Origin: Rutidosis leptorrhynchoides
Taxonomy: Eukaryota > Streptophyta > Magnoliopsida > Asterales > Asteraceae
Length of the DNA: 64,000 nt
Direction: 5' to 3'
Assembly: GCF_046630445.1 (NCBI RefSeq)
Contig: NC_092342.1
Location: 79,286,001-79,350,000, forward strand
The notes beneath the pieces are model-generated. The model had not been told where the DNA came from, searched no databases, and saw only the letters and a program-made list of their open reading frames with translations. The translations under genes and the position numbers were made by a program. Below, one piece after another: positions 1-11,100 of the stretch. Numbering within the stretch: the stretch's first letter is position 1; each line of letters opens with the position of its first letter.

Positions 1-1559
1 CGGCGTAAATCCGGTTTTACGGTGTTTTTCGTGTTTCCAGGTTTTAAATCATTAAGTTAGCATATCATATAGATATAGAACATGTGTTTAGTTGATTTTA
101 AAAGTCAAGTTAGAAGGATTAACTTTTGTTTGCGAACAAGTTTAGAATTAACTAAACTATGTTCTAGTGATTACAAGTTTAAACCTTCGAATAAGATAGC
201 TTTATATGTACGAATCGAATGATGTTATGGACATCATTACTACCTTAAGTTCCTTGGATAAACCTACTGGAAAATAGAAAAATGGATCTAGCTTCAACGG
301 ATTCTTGGATGGCTCGAAGTTCTTGAAGCAGAATCATGACACGAAAACAAGTTCAAGTAAGATCATCACTTGAAATAAGATTGTTATAGTTATAGAAATT
401 GAACCAAAGTTTGAATATGATTATTACCTTGTATTAGAATGATAACCTACTGTAAGAAACAAAGATTTCTTAAGGTTGGATGATCACCTTACAAGATTGG
501 AAGTGAGCTAGCAAACTTGAAAGTATTCTTGATTTTATGTAACTAGAACTTGTAGAATACATGAAGAACACTTAGAACTTGAAGATAGAACTTGAGAGAG
601 ATCAATTAGATGAAGAAAATTGAAGAATTAAAGTGTTGGTAGGTGTTTTTAGTCGTTGGTGTATGGATTAGATATAAAGGATATGTAATTTTGTTTTCAT
701 GTAAATAAGTCATGAATGATTACTCATATTTTTGTAATTTTATGAGATATTTCATGCTAGTTGCCAAATGATGGTTCCCACATGTGTTAGGTGACTCACA
801 TGGGCTACTAAGAGCTGATCATTGGAGTGTATATACCAATAGTACATACATCTAAAAGCTGTGTATTGTACGAGTACGAATACGGGTGCATACGAGTAGA
901 ATTGTTGATGAAACTGAACGAGGATGTAATTGTAAGCATTTTTGTTAAGTAGAAGTATTTTGATAAGTGTCTTGAAGTCTTTAAAAATTGTATGAATACA
1001 TATTAAAACACTACATGTATATACATTTTAACGGAGTCCTTAAGTCATCGTTAGTCGTTACATGTAAATGTTGTTTTGAAACCTTTAGGTTAACGATCTT
1101 TTTAAATGTTGTTAACCCAATGTTTATAATATCAAAAGAGATTTTAAATTATTATATTATCATGATATTATCATGTATCAATATCTCTTAATATGATATA
1201 TATACATTAAATGTCTTTACAACGATAATCGTTACATATATGTCTCGTTTAAAAATCATTAATTTAGTAGTCTTGTTTTTACATATGTAGTTCATTGTTA
1301 ATATACTTAATGATATGTTTAATTATCATAGTATCATGTTAACTATATATATAACCATATATATGTCATCATATAGTTTTTACAAGTTTTAACGTTCGTG
1401 AATCACCGGTCAACTTGGGTGGTCAATTGTCTATATGAAACATATTTCAATTAATCAAGTCTTAACAAGTTTGATTGCTTAACATGTTGGAAATATTTAA
1501 TCATGTAAATATCAATCTCAATTAATATATATATACATGGAAAAGTTCGGGTCACTACA
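1..1559 (-). repeat. G1 3' LTR, partial
   Basis: Only the part of the LTR nearest the PPT is in the window. In minus sense it begins TGTAGTGACCCGAAC at 1559. It matches 9795-11353 over its whole length without net length change. No gene is seen in it; short ORFs here are chance frames in AT-rich DNA. Confidence 0.93.
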
Positions 1560-1574
1560 GTACCTACCCGTTAA
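1560..1574 (-). other. Polypurine tract of G1
   Basis: Minus sense TTAACGGGTAGGTAC directly abuts the LTR start TGTAGTG. The same motif abuts the 3' LTR in elements A and B, and a variant does so in D. It would prime plus-strand DNA synthesis. Confidence 0.8.
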
Positions 1575-1594
1575 ATAAATTTCGTCTCGAAATT

Positions 1595-2950
1595 TTAAGC
1601 AGTTGGAGGTGTTGACGTATCTTCTGGAAATAAATGCGGGTATTTTTTCTTCATCTGATCTTCACGCTCCCAGGTGAACTCGGGTCCTCTACGAGCATTC
1701 CATCGAACCTTAACAGTTGGTATCTTGTTTTGCTTAAGTCTTTTAACCTCACGATCCATTATTTCGACGGGTTCTTCGATGAATGGAAGTTTTTCGTTGA
1801 TTTGAATTTCATCTAACGGAATAGTGAGATCTTCTTTAGCAAAACATTTCTTCAAATTCGAGACGTGGAAAGTGTTATGTACAGCCGCGAGTTGTTGAGG
1901 TAACTCAAGTCGGTAAGCTACTGGTCCGACACGATCAATAATCTTGAATGGTCCAATATACCTTGGATTTAATTTCCCTCGTTTACCAAATCGAACAACG
2001 CCTTTCCAAGGTGCAACTTTAAGCATGACCATCTCTCCAATTTCAAATTCTATATCTTTTCTTTTAATGTCAGCGTAGTTCTTTTGTCGACTTTGGGCGG
2101 TTTTCAACCATTGTTCAATTTGGATGATCTTCTCGGTAGTTTCTTGTATAATCTCCGGACCCGTAATCTGTCTATCCCCCACTTCACTCCAACAAATCGG
2201 AGACCTGCACTTTCTACCATAAAGTGCTTCAAACGGTGCCATCTCAATGCTTGAATGGTAGCTGTTGTTGTATGAAAATTCTGCTAACGGTAGATGTCGA
2301 TCCCAACTGTTTCCGAAATCAATAACACATGCTCGTAGCATGTCTTCAAGCGTTTGTATCGTCCTTTCGCTCTGCCCATCAGTTTGTGGATGATAAGCAG
2401 TACTCATGTCTAGACGAGTTCCTAATGCTTGCTGTAATGTCTGCCAGAATCTTGAAATAAATCTGCCATCCCTATCAGAGATAATAGAGATTGGTATTCC
2501 ATGTCTGGAGACGACTTCCTTCAAATACAGTCGTGCTAACTTCTCCATTTTGTCATCTTCTCTTATTGGCAGGAAGTGTGCTGACTTGGTGAGACGATCA
2601 ACTATTACCCAAATAGTATCATAACCACTTGCAGTCCTTGGCAATTTAGTGATGAAATCCATGGTAATGTTTTCCCATTTCCATTCCGGGATTTTGGGTT
2701 GTTGAAGTAGACCTGATGGTTTCTGATGCTCAGCTTTGACCTTAGAACACGTCAAACATTCTCCTACGTATTTAGCAACATCGGCTTTCATACCTGGCCA
2801 CCAAAAATGTTTCTTGAGATCCTTGTACATCTTCCCCGTTCCAGGATGTATTGAGTATCTGGTTTTATGAGCTTCTCTAAGTACCATTTCTCTCATATCT
2901 CCAAATTTTGGTACCCAAATCCTTTCAGCCCTATCCTTTGGGTATTTCAT
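1595..2950 (-). CDS. G1 integrase with C-terminal chromodomain-like tail
   Basis: This is the 3' part of G1 pol, 451 residues open. Visible parts are the HHCC zinc finger (H28, H35, C65, C68), the DDE catalytic core (D98 in TMDF, D159 in ISDRD, E195 in DGQSE), a GPF module near 333-335 and a chromodomain-like end near 391-441 ([10 protein letters not shown] ... [13 protein letters not shown]). Integrase joins the cDNA to host DNA; the tail type is typical of plant chromoviruses, which often target heterochromatin. The ORF overlaps the upstream pol ORF by 20 bp in another frame. About 15 linker residues normally found between RNase H and the HHCC finger are missing, so a small out-of-frame deletion is the likely cause. 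The printed start codon is therefore not a true start. Confidence 0.9.
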   Translation of the reverse strand: MKYPKDRAERIWVPKFGDMREMVLREAHKTRYSIHPGTGKMYKDLKKHFWWPGMKADVAKYVGECLTCSKVKAEHQKPSGLLQQPKIPEWKWENITMDFITKLPRTASGYDTIWVIVDRLTKSAHFLPIREDDKMEKLARLYLKEVVSRHGIPISIISDRDGRFISRFWQTLQQALGTRLDMSTAYHPQTDGQSERTIQTLEDMLRACVIDFGNSWDRHLPLAEFSYNNSYHSSIEMAPFEALYGRKCRSPICWSEVGDRQITGPEIIQETTEKIIQIEQWLKTAQSRQKNYADIKRKDIEFEIGEMVMLKVAPWKGVVRFGKRGKLNPRYIGPFKIIDRVGPVAYRLELPQQLAAVHNTFHVSNLKKCFAKEDLTIPLDEIQINEKLPFIEEPVEIMDREVKRLKQNKIPTVKVRWNARRGPEFTWEREDQMKKKYPHLFPEDTSTPPTA

Positions 2951-5900
2951 CCTTTAAATTTCCTTTTTTTAAAACTCCTTGTTGCGCCTCCTTTATTTGA
3001 GTAGTAAGGTTATTATGAATCATTATATTCATAGATTTTACTCGAATGGGTTCTCTATCCTTCCTGCTCAAGGCATCGGCTACCACATTTGCCTTCCCCG
3101 GGTGGTAACGAATCTCAAAGTCGTAATCATTCAATAATTCAATCCACCTACGCTGCCTCATATTCAGTTGTTTCTGATTAAATATGTGTTGAAGACTTTT
3201 GTGGTCGGTATATATAATACTTTTAACCCCATATAAGTAGTGCCTCCAAGCCTTTAATGCAAAAACAACTGCGCCTAATTCCAAATCATGCGTCGTATAA
3301 TTTTGTTCGTGAATCTTCAATTGTCTAGACGCATAAGCAATCACCTTCGTTTGTTGCATTAATACACAACCGAGACCTTGCTTTGATGCGTCACAATAAA
3401 TCACAAAATCATCATTCCCTTCAGGCAATGACAATATAGGTGCCGTAGTTAGCTTTTTCTTCAATAACCGAAACGCTTTCTCTTGTTCATCATTCCATTC
3501 AAATTTCTTCCCTTTATGCGTTAATGCAGTCAAGGGTTTTGCTATTCTGGAAAAGTCTTGGATGAACCTTCTGTAGTAACCAGCTAGTCCTAAAAACTGG
3601 CGTATGTGTTTCGGAGTTTTCGGGGTTTCCCACTTTTCAACAGTTTCTATCTTTGCCGGATCCACCTTAATACCTTCTTTGTTCACTATGTGACCGAGGA
3701 ATTGAACTTCTTCCAACCAAAATGCACACTTTGAAAACTTAGCGTACAATTCTTCCTTCCTCAATACTTCTAACACCTTTCTCAAATGTTCACCGTGTTC
3801 TTGGTCATTCTTTGAGTAAATAAGTATGTCATCAATGGAAACAATGACAAACTTGTCAAGGTATGGTCCACACACTCGGTTCATAAGGTCCATGAACACA
3901 GCTGGTGCATTAGTTAAACCAAATGGCATGACCATAAACTCGTAATGACCGTAACGTGTTCTGAAAGCAGTCTTTGGAATATCATCTTCTTTCACCCGCA
4001 TTTGATGATACCCGGAACGTAAGTCAATCTTTGAATAAACAGACGAGCCTTGTAGTTGATCAAATAAGTCGTCGATTCTCGGTAGTGGGTAGCGGTTCTT
4101 GATGGTAAGTTTGTTCAACTCTCGGTAGTCGATACACAACCTGAATGTACCATCTTTCTTCTTGACAAACAAAACAAGAGCTCCCCAGGGTGATGTGCTT
4201 GGTCGAATGAAACCACGCTCTAAAAGTTCTTGTAATTGGCTTTGCAGTTCTTTCATCTCACTGGGTGCGAGTCTGTAAGGAGCACGAGCTATTGGTGCAG
4301 CTCCTGGTACAAGATCTATTTGAAATTCAACGGATCGATGTGGGGGTAATCCCGGTAATTCTTTCGAAAATACATCGGGAAATTCTTTTGCGATGGGAAC
4401 ATCATTGATGCTCTTTTCTTCAGTTTGTACTTTCTCGACGTGTGCTAGAACAGCATAGCAACCTTTTCTTATTAGTTTTTGTGCCTTCAAATTACTAATA
4501 AGATGTAGCTTCGTGTTGCCCTTTTCTCCGTACACCATTAAGGGTTTTCCTTTTTCTCGTATAATGCGAATTGCATTTTTGTAACAAACGATCTCTGCTT
4601 TCACTTCTTTCAACCAGTCCATACCGATTATCACATCAAAACTCCCTAACTCTACTGGTATCAAATCAATCTTAAATGTTTCGCTAACCACTTTAATTTC
4701 TCGATTCCGACATATATTATCTGCTGAAATTAATTTACCATTTGCTAATTCGAGTAAAAATTTACTATCCAAAGGCGTCAATGGACAACTTAATTTAGCA
4801 CAAAAATCTCTACTCATATAGCTTCTATCCGCACCCGAATCAAATAAAACGTAAGCAGATTTATTGTCAATAAGAAACGTACCCGTAACAAGCTCCGGGT
4901 CTTCCTGTGCCTCTGCCGCATTAATATTGAAAACTCTTCCGCGGCCTTGTCCATTCGTGTTCTCCTGGTTCGGGCAATTTCTAATAATGTGGCCCAGTTT
5001 TCCACATTTATAACAAACTACATTGGCATAACTTGCTCCGACACTACTTGCTCCGCCATTACTCGTTCCGACACCATTTGTTCCTTTCGTTCTATTAACC
5101 CCTGGTCCGTAGACCTCACACTTCGCCGCGCTATGACCATTTCTTTTACACTTGTTGCAAAATTTGGTGCAGAACCCCGAGTGATACTTTTCACACCTTT
5201 GGCGTAGCTGCTTCTGATTGTTGTTGTTGCGGTTATTATTATTGTTGGGATGATTGTTGTAGTTACTGTTGTTGTTGTTGGGCCGTTTGTTGTAATTGCG
5301 ATTGGTGTTGCGATTGTTGGGATAATTGTTGCGATTATTGCTGTAATTGCTATTGTTGTTGTATTGGTGATTCTTATCACCGTTTTCCTCCCACTTTCTT
5401 TTGACTTGCTTCACATTGGCCTCTTCAGCAGTCTGTTCTTTAATTCTTTCTTCAATCTGGTTCACTAGTTTGTGAGCCATTCTACATGCCTGTTGTATGG
5501 AGGCGGGCTCGTGTGAACTTATATCTTCTTGGATTCTTTCCGGTAATCCTTTCACAAACGCGTCGATCTTCTCTTCCTCATCTTCGAATGCTCCCGGACA
5601 CAATAGGCATAATTCTGTGAATCGTCTTTCGTACGTGGTAATATCAAATCCTTGGGTTCGTAACCCTCTAAGTTCTGTCTTGAGCTTATTGACCTCGGTT
5701 CTGGGACGGTACTTCTCGTTCATCAAGTGCTTGAATGCTGACCACGGTAGTGCGTACGCATCGTCTTGTCCCACTTGCTCTAGATAGGTATTCCACCATG
5801 TTAACGCAGAACCTGTGAAGGTATGCGTAGCGTACTTCACTTTGTCCTCTTCAGTACACTTACTTATGGCAAACACCGATTCGACCTTCTCGGTCCACCG

Positions 5901-6113
5901 TTTCAATCCGATCGGTCCTTCGGTTCCATCAAATTCCAAAGGTTTGCAGGCAGTGAATTCTTTGTAGGTGCATCCTACACGATTTCTTGTACTGCTAGAT
6001 CCAAGGTTATTGTTGGTATGTAGCGCAGCCTGTACTGCGGCTATGTTTGAAGCTAGAAAAGTACGGAATTCCTCTTCATTCATATTCACGGTGTGTCGAG
6101 TAGTCGGTGCCAT
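2931..6113 (-). CDS. G1 gag-protease-RT-RNase H polyprotein
   Basis: 1060 codons. I chose the ATG at 6113 (MAPTTRH) over one 12 codons upstream because related gag ORFs start near this point. Gag has the WW-containing retrotransposon_gag core (ALTWWNTY near 104-111), an Asn-rich stretch (about 250-300), and two Cys/His clusters, the second a standard CX2CX4HX4C knuckle at C367, C370, H375, C380. The protease has D-S-G-A at 425-428. RT carries KIDL near 696 and SIDDILIYS near 759, with both catalytic aspartates kept. RNase H keeps D908, D970 and D1013 (DALSR). Domain order PR-RT-RH-IN makes it Ty3/gypsy; the Tekay-like chromovirus clade is my guess. No internal stop is present. The frame ends early at the RNase H/integrase junction, so integrase is not fused in this copy. 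Confidence 0.93.
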   Translation of the reverse strand: MAPTTRHTVNMNEEEFRTFLASNIAAVQAALHTNNNLGSSSTRNRVGCTYKEFTACKPLEFDGTEGPIGLKRWTEKVESVFAISKCTEEDKVKYATHTFTGSALTWWNTYLEQVGQDDAYALPWSAFKHLMNEKYRPRTEVNKLKTELRGLRTQGFDITTYERRFTELCLLCPGAFEDEEEKIDAFVKGLPERIQEDISSHEPASIQQACRMAHKLVNQIEERIKEQTAEEANVKQVKRKWEENGDKNHQYNNNSNYSNNRNNYPNNRNTNRNYNKRPNNNNSNYNNHPNNNNNRNNNNQKQLRQRCEKYHSGFCTKFCNKCKRNGHSAAKCEVYGPGVNRTKGTNGVGTSNGGASSVGASYANVVCYKCGKLGHIIRNCPNQENTNGQGRGRVFNINAAEAQEDPELVTGTFLIDNKSAYVLFDSGADRSYMSRDFCAKLSCPLTPLDSKFLLELANGKLISADNICRNREIKVVSETFKIDLIPVELGSFDVIIGMDWLKEVKAEIVCYKNAIRIIREKGKPLMVYGEKGNTKLHLISNLKAQKLIRKGCYAVLAHVEKVQTEEKSINDVPIAKEFPDVFSKELPGLPPHRSVEFQIDLVPGAAPIARAPYRLAPSEMKELQSQLQELLERGFIRPSTSPWGALVLFVKKKDGTFRLCIDYRELNKLTIKNRYPLPRIDDLFDQLQGSSVYSKIDLRSGYHQMRVKEDDIPKTAFRTRYGHYEFMVMPFGLTNAPAVFMDLMNRVCGPYLDKFVIVSIDDILIYSKNDQEHGEHLRKVLEVLRKEELYAKFSKCAFWLEEVQFLGHIVNKEGIKVDPAKIETVEKWETPKTPKHIRQFLGLAGYYRRFIQDFSRIAKPLTALTHKGKKFEWNDEQEKAFRLLKKKLTTAPILSLPEGNDDFVIYCDASKQGLGCVLMQQTKVIAYASRQLKIHEQNYTTHDLELGAVVFALKAWRHYLYGVKSIIYTDHKSLQHIFNQKQLNMRQRRWIELLNDYDFEIRYHPGKANVVADALSRKDREPIRVKSMNIMIHNNLTTQIKEAQQGVLKKGNLKDEIPKG

Positions 6114-6245
6114 TTCCTTCAAAATAGTCAAATGGAACAAGTTAATCATACAGAATATTAAGAGTAGTTAATAGTATTTCGTAGCATAATATGAACTCAT
6201 TTATAAAATCTTTTTCTTCATATTAGCGTTTTATAAGTTTAAATT

Positions 6246-6262
6246 CGGGTAGTACCTACCCG
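6246..6262 (-). other. Internal PPT-like hairpin of G1
   Basis: A perfect inverted repeat, CGGGTAG-TAC-CTACCCG on the plus strand (7-bp arms, 3-nt loop), lies between gag and the F-box ORF. On the minus strand it reads TTAACGGGTAGGTAC, identical to the 3' PPT, followed by TACCCG. The same arrangement is found at 23272-23288 in A and 34209-34225 in B. Function unknown; it could be a second plus-strand priming site. Confidence 0.7.
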
Positions 6263-6454
6263 TTAAGTTCATACTTAGTAGCTAATATACAATTCAATTA
6301 CTACAATTCTATATGAAAAACTGATTATAATAATATTTCGCGTTCAAACTTTTACACAATATTTTACAAACTTACAATACCGCTTATTTTACATATAGCA
6401 TGAAATATAGCACACAATAAATTTGATACAAGATGGTTGTGAAGATAATTCTAG

Positions 6455-7138
6455 CTAGTACACAAGTCTTTCAGCAAAGGCAATAAAGACACGTAATTCA
6501 TACGTCCAGAAACAAGTCATGCATTTTGGTTTTACTAGGATTACTTCCCATCCTTGGTCTTGTGGAACATAACCGTTATGGCCGTTGATAAGACAGCGTG
6601 TTGTAACGTCGTCAAAGGGGCGAGGGTTACGTAATGTCCAACAGTCCCGTAACAATCTAAAAACCTCATTTCTTACCCCAATTACCGACTCCGTCACTTG
6701 TGGGAACGTTTTGTTTAATAGTTGTAGCCCGGTGTTCTTGTTCTCACTTTGGTGAGAAGCGAACATTACTAATCCGTAAGCATAACATGCTTCTTTATGT
6801 TGCATGTTAGCCGCTTTTTCTAAATCACGAAGTCCAATATTCGGATATATTGAGTCAAAATAATTTCTTAACCCATTGCGTAAAATAGCATTTGGGTTCC
6901 CCGCAATATATGCGTCAAAGTAAACACATCGTAACTTATGGATTTCCCAATGTGATATCCCCCATCTTTCGAACGAAAGCCTTTTATAAACCAAGGCATT
7001 CTTGGAACGTTCTTCGAATGTCTTACAAACTGATCTCGCCTTAAATAGTTGTGCCGAAGAATTCTGACCGACTCTAGACAAGATTTCATCAATCATGTCT
7101 CCGGGTAGGTCTCTTAAAATATTGGGTTGTCTATCCAT
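6455..7138 (-). CDS. F-box protein captured in G1, upstream of gag
   Basis: 227 codons, intact, same strand as gag-pol, lying between the PBS and gag. Residues about 8-55 form an F-box (LRDLPGDMIDEILSRVG ... SVCKTFEERS ... LVYKRLSFERW). Residues about 84-145 resemble the Sel1/TPR-like repeat of the plant F-box family typified by Arabidopsis At2g35280 (LEKAANMQHKEACYAYGLV). The C-terminus has an MTCFWTYELRVF segment where relatives have a Cys-rich end. F-box proteins recruit substrates to SCF ubiquitin ligases through SKP1. A Py/AT-rich tract ending TTTTACAG at about 7153 sits just before the ATG and looks like a splice acceptor, so expression from a spliced LTR transcript is possible. An intact frame in a transposon suggests function or recent capture. 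Family assignment is by motif recall, not by search. Confidence 0.82.
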   Translation of the reverse strand: MDRQPNILRDLPGDMIDEILSRVGQNSSAQLFKARSVCKTFEERSKNALVYKRLSFERWGISHWEIHKLRCVYFDAYIAGNPNAILRNGLRNYFDSIYPNIGLRDLEKAANMQHKEACYAYGLVMFASHQSENKNTGLQLLNKTFPQVTESVIGVRNEVFRLLRDCWTLRNPRPFDDVTTRCLINGHNGYVPQDQGWEVILVKPKCMTCFWTYELRVFIAFAERLVY

Positions 7139-7278
7139 TTTGTGTTTTTATACTGTAAAATAGACAAGAGTTAGATTCATAAAAATAAAAATACTTATTA
7201 ATACAAGCAATTTTTACATATATCATAAAGCATAAGCACACTATATTACATATATTACACCACACGAATACAACTATC

Positions 7279-7893
7279 TTATTCCGACTCGCTTGTTTCT
7301 TCTTCTTCGGTTTTGGTTCGTTTTGCCAAGTTTCTAGGGATATATGATGTTCCCCTAATACGAGCCGTCGTAATCCACATTGGTTTAGAAAAACCTGGTG
7401 GTTTAGAGGTTCCCGGGTCATTGTTACAACTTAAGGACTTCGGGGGTTGACGATACATATAAAGTTCACCGGGGTTGGAATTAGATTTCTCTATTTTTAT
7501 GCCCTTTCCCTTATTATTTTCTTTTGCCTTTTTAAATTCAGTTGCGGTAATTTCTATAACATCATCGGAATTCTCGTCGGAATCCGATTCATCGGAGAAT
7601 TGGTAATCCTCCCAATATTTTGCTTCCTTGGCGGAAACACCATTGACCATAATTAACCTTGGTCGGTTGGTTGAGGATTTTCTTTTACTTAACCGTTTTA
7701 TTATTTCCCCCACCGGTTCTATTTCTTCATCCGGTTCCGATTCTTCTTCCGGTTCCGATTCTTCTTCCGGTTCCGACTCTTCTTCCGGTTCCTCTTCGGG
7801 AACTTGTGAATCAGTCCACGAATCATTCCAATTTACATTTGACTCTTCATTATTATTAGGTGAGTCAATGGGACTTGTTCTAGAGGTAGACAT
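7279..7893 (-). CDS. Acidic low-complexity protein of G1 (first pre-gag ORF)
   Basis: 204 codons from ATG at 7893, the first ORF after the primer-binding site. I do not recognise the family. It has a Ser/Asn-rich start and an acidic repeat of EEESEP units at about 37-56, encoded by an 18-bp tandem repeat at about 7733-7790. A basic patch KRLSKRK (66-72) could be a nuclear signal. DDVIEIT at 111-117 matches a SUMO-interacting motif (hydrophobic V-I-x-I next to acidic residues). The end is EEEETSESE, with casein-kinase-2-like sites. Most of it should be disordered. It is about 140 bp upstream of the F-box ORF on the same strand. Confidence 0.65.
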   Translation of the reverse strand: MSTSRTSPIDSPNNNEESNVNWNDSWTDSQVPEEEPEEESEPEEESEPEEESEPDEEIEPVGEIIKRLSKRKSSTNRPRLIMVNGVSAKEAKYWEDYQFSDESDSDENSDDVIEITATEFKKAKENNKGKGIKIEKSNSNPGELYMYRQPPKSLSCNNDPGTSKPPGFSKPMWITTARIRGTSYIPRNLAKRTKTEEEETSESE

Positions 7894-8088
7894 CTATCAC
7901 ATAATATCAAACACGTTAAGAGATTAATATATCACATAATATTCACATGTTAAAAATATATAGTTTCCAACAAAATTTGTTAAGCAATCATTTTTCAAGT
8001 AAACACGGTCGAAGTCCAGACTCACTAATGCATCCTAACAAACTCGATAAGACACACTAATGCAAAATTCTGGTTCTCTAAGACCAAC

Positions 8089-8100
8089 GCTCGGATACCA
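8089..8100 (-). other. Primer-binding site of G1 (initiator tRNA-Met)
   Basis: Minus sense TGGTATCCGAGC, two bases after the LTR end. It matches the plant initiator tRNA-Met 3' end with one mismatch (C in place of A). Confidence 0.85.
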
Positions 8101-8102
8101 AC

Positions 8103-11100
8103 TGAAATTTCCCGTTCTTATTGATTAAAAACGTTCCATATTAATTGATTTCGTTGCGAGGTTTTGACCTCTATATGAGACGTTTTTCAAAGACTGCATT
8201 CATTTTAAAACAAACCATAACCTTTATTTCATCAATAAAGGTTTAAAAAGCTTTACGTAGATTATCAAATAATGATAATCTAAAATATCCTATTTACACA
8301 CGACCATTACATAATGGTTTACAATACAAATATGTTACAACAAAATAAGTTTCTTGAATGCGGTTTTTACACAATATCATACAAGCATGGACTCCAAATC
8401 TCGTCCTTATTTAAGTATGCGACAGCGGAAGCTCTTAATAATCACCTGAGAATAAACATGCTTAAAACGTCAACAAAAATGTTGGTGAGTTATAGGTTTA
8501 ACCTATATATATCAAATCATAATAATAGACCACAAGATTTCATATTTCAATACACATCCCATACATAGAGATAAAAATCATTCATATGGTGAACACCTGG
8601 TAACCGACAATGACAAGATGCATATATAAGAATATCCCCATCATTCCGGGACACCCTTCGGATATGATATAAATTTCGAAGTACTAAAGCATCCGGTACT
8701 TTGGATGGGGTTTGTTAGGCCCAATAGATCTATCTTTAGGATTCGCGTCAATTAGGGTGTCTGTTCCCTAATTCTTAGATTACCAGACTTAATAAAAAGG
8801 GGCATATTCGATTTCGATAATTCAACCATAGAATGTAGTTTCACGTACTTGTGTCTATTTTGTAAATCATTTATAAAACCTGCATGTATTCTCATCCCAA
8901 AAATATTAGATTTTAAAAGTGGAACTATAACTCACTTTCACAGATTTTTACTTCGTCGGGAAGTAAGACTTGGCCACTGGTTGATTCACGAACCTATAAC
9001 AATATATACATATATATCAAAGTATGTTCAAAATATATTTACAACACTTTTAATATATTTTGATGTTTTAAGTTTATTAAGTCAGCTGTCCTCGTTAGTA
9101 ACCTACAACTAGTTGTCCACAGTTAGATGTACAGAAATAAATCGATAAATATTATCTTGAATCAATCCACGACCCAGTGTATACGTATCTCAGTATTGAT
9201 CACAACTCAAACTATATATATTTTGGAATCAACCTCAACCCTGTATTGCTAACTCCAACATTCACATATAGAGTGTCTATGGTTGTTCCGAAATATATAT
9301 AGATGTGTCGACATGATAGGTCGAAACATTGTATACGTGTCTATGGTATCTCAAGATTACATAATATATAATACAAATTGATTAAGTTATGGTTGGAATA
9401 GATTTGTTACCAATTTTCACGTAGCTAAAATGAGAAAAATTATCCAATCTTGTTTTACCCATAACTTCTTCATTTTAAATCCGTTTTGAGTGAATCAAAT
9501 TGCTATGGTTTCATATTGAACTCTATTTTATGAATCTAAACAAAAAAAAGTATAGGTTTCTAGTCGGAAAAATAAGTTACAAGTCGTTTTTGTAAAGGTA
9601 GTCATTTCAGTCGAAAGAACGACGTCTAGATGACCATTTTAGAAAACATACTTCCACTTTGAGTTTAACCATAATTTTTGGATATAGTTTCATGTTCATA
9701 ATAAAAATCATTTTCTCAGAATAACAACTTTTAAATCAAAGTTTATCATAGTTTTTAATTAACTAACCCAAAACAGCCCGCGGTGTTACTACGACGGCGT
9801 AAATCCGGTTTTACGGTGTTTTTCGTGTTTCCAGGTTTTAAATCATTAAGTTAGCATATCATATAGATATAGAACATGTGTTTAGTTTATTTTAAAAGTC
9901 AAGTTAGAAGGATTAACTTTTGTTTGCGAACAAGTTTAGAATTAACTAAACTATGTTCTAGTGATTACAAGTTTAAACCTTCGAATAAGATAGCTTTATA
10001 TGTATGAATTGAATGATGTTATGGACATCATTACTACCTTAAGTTCCTTGGATAAACCTACTGGAAAAGATAAAAATGGATCTAGCTTCAACGGATTCTT
10101 GGATGGCTCGAAGTTCTTGAAGCAGAATCATGACACGAAAACAAGTTCAAGTAAGATCATCACTTGAAATAAGATTGTTATAGTTATAGAAATTGAACCA
10201 AAGTTTGAATATGATTATTACCTTGTATTAGAATGATAACCTACTGTAAGAAACAAAGATTTCTTAAGGTTGGATGATCACCTTACAAGATTGGAAGTGA
10301 GCTAGCAAACTTGAAAGTATTCTTGATTTTATGTAACTAGAACTTGTAGAATATATGAAGAACACTTAGAACTTGAAGATAGAACTTGAGAGAGATCAAT
10401 TAGATGAAGAAAATTGAAGAATTAAAGTGTTGGTAGGTGTTTTTGGTCGTTGGTGTATGGATTAGATATAAAGGATATGTAATTTTGTTTTCATGTAAAT
10501 AAGTCATGAATGATTACTCATATTTTTGTAATTTTATGAGATATTTCATGCTAGTTGCCAAATGATGGTTCCCACATGTGTTAGGTGACTCACATGGGCT
10601 GCTAAGAGCTGATCATTGGAGTGTATATACCAATAGTACATACATCTAAAAGCTGTGTATTGTACGAGTACGAATACGGGTGCATACGAGTAGAATTGTT
10701 GATGAAACTGAACGAGGATGTAATTGTAAGCATTTTTGTTAAGTAGAAGTATTTTGATAAGTGTCTTGAAGTCTTTCAAAATTGTATGAATACATATTAA
10801 AACACTACATGTATATACATTTTAACGGAGTCCTTAAGTCATCGTTAGTCGTTACATGTAAATGTTGTTTTGAAACCTTTAGGTTAACGATCTTGTTAAA
10901 TGTTGTTAACCCAATGTTTATAATATCAAAAGAGATTTTAAATTATTATATTATCATGATATTATCATGTATCAATATCTCTTAATATGATATATATACA
11001 TTAAATGTCTTTACAACGATAATCGTTACATATATGTCTCGTTTAAAAATCATTAATTTAGTAGTCTTGTTTTTACATATGTAGTTCATTGTTAATATAC

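Noticed and set aside
988..1191. 67-residue frame present in both G1 LTRs (also 10782-10985)
   Set aside because: Conserved only because the LTRs are near identical; AT-rich, no start context or domain.
5018..5380. 120-residue Ile/Thr-rich frame and its antisense partner at 5250-5468
   Set aside because: Shadow frames of the Asn-rich linker in G1 gag.
7628..7927. Gly/Ser repeat protein on the plus strand
   Set aside because: Antisense of the EEESEP repeat in the acidic G1 ORF.
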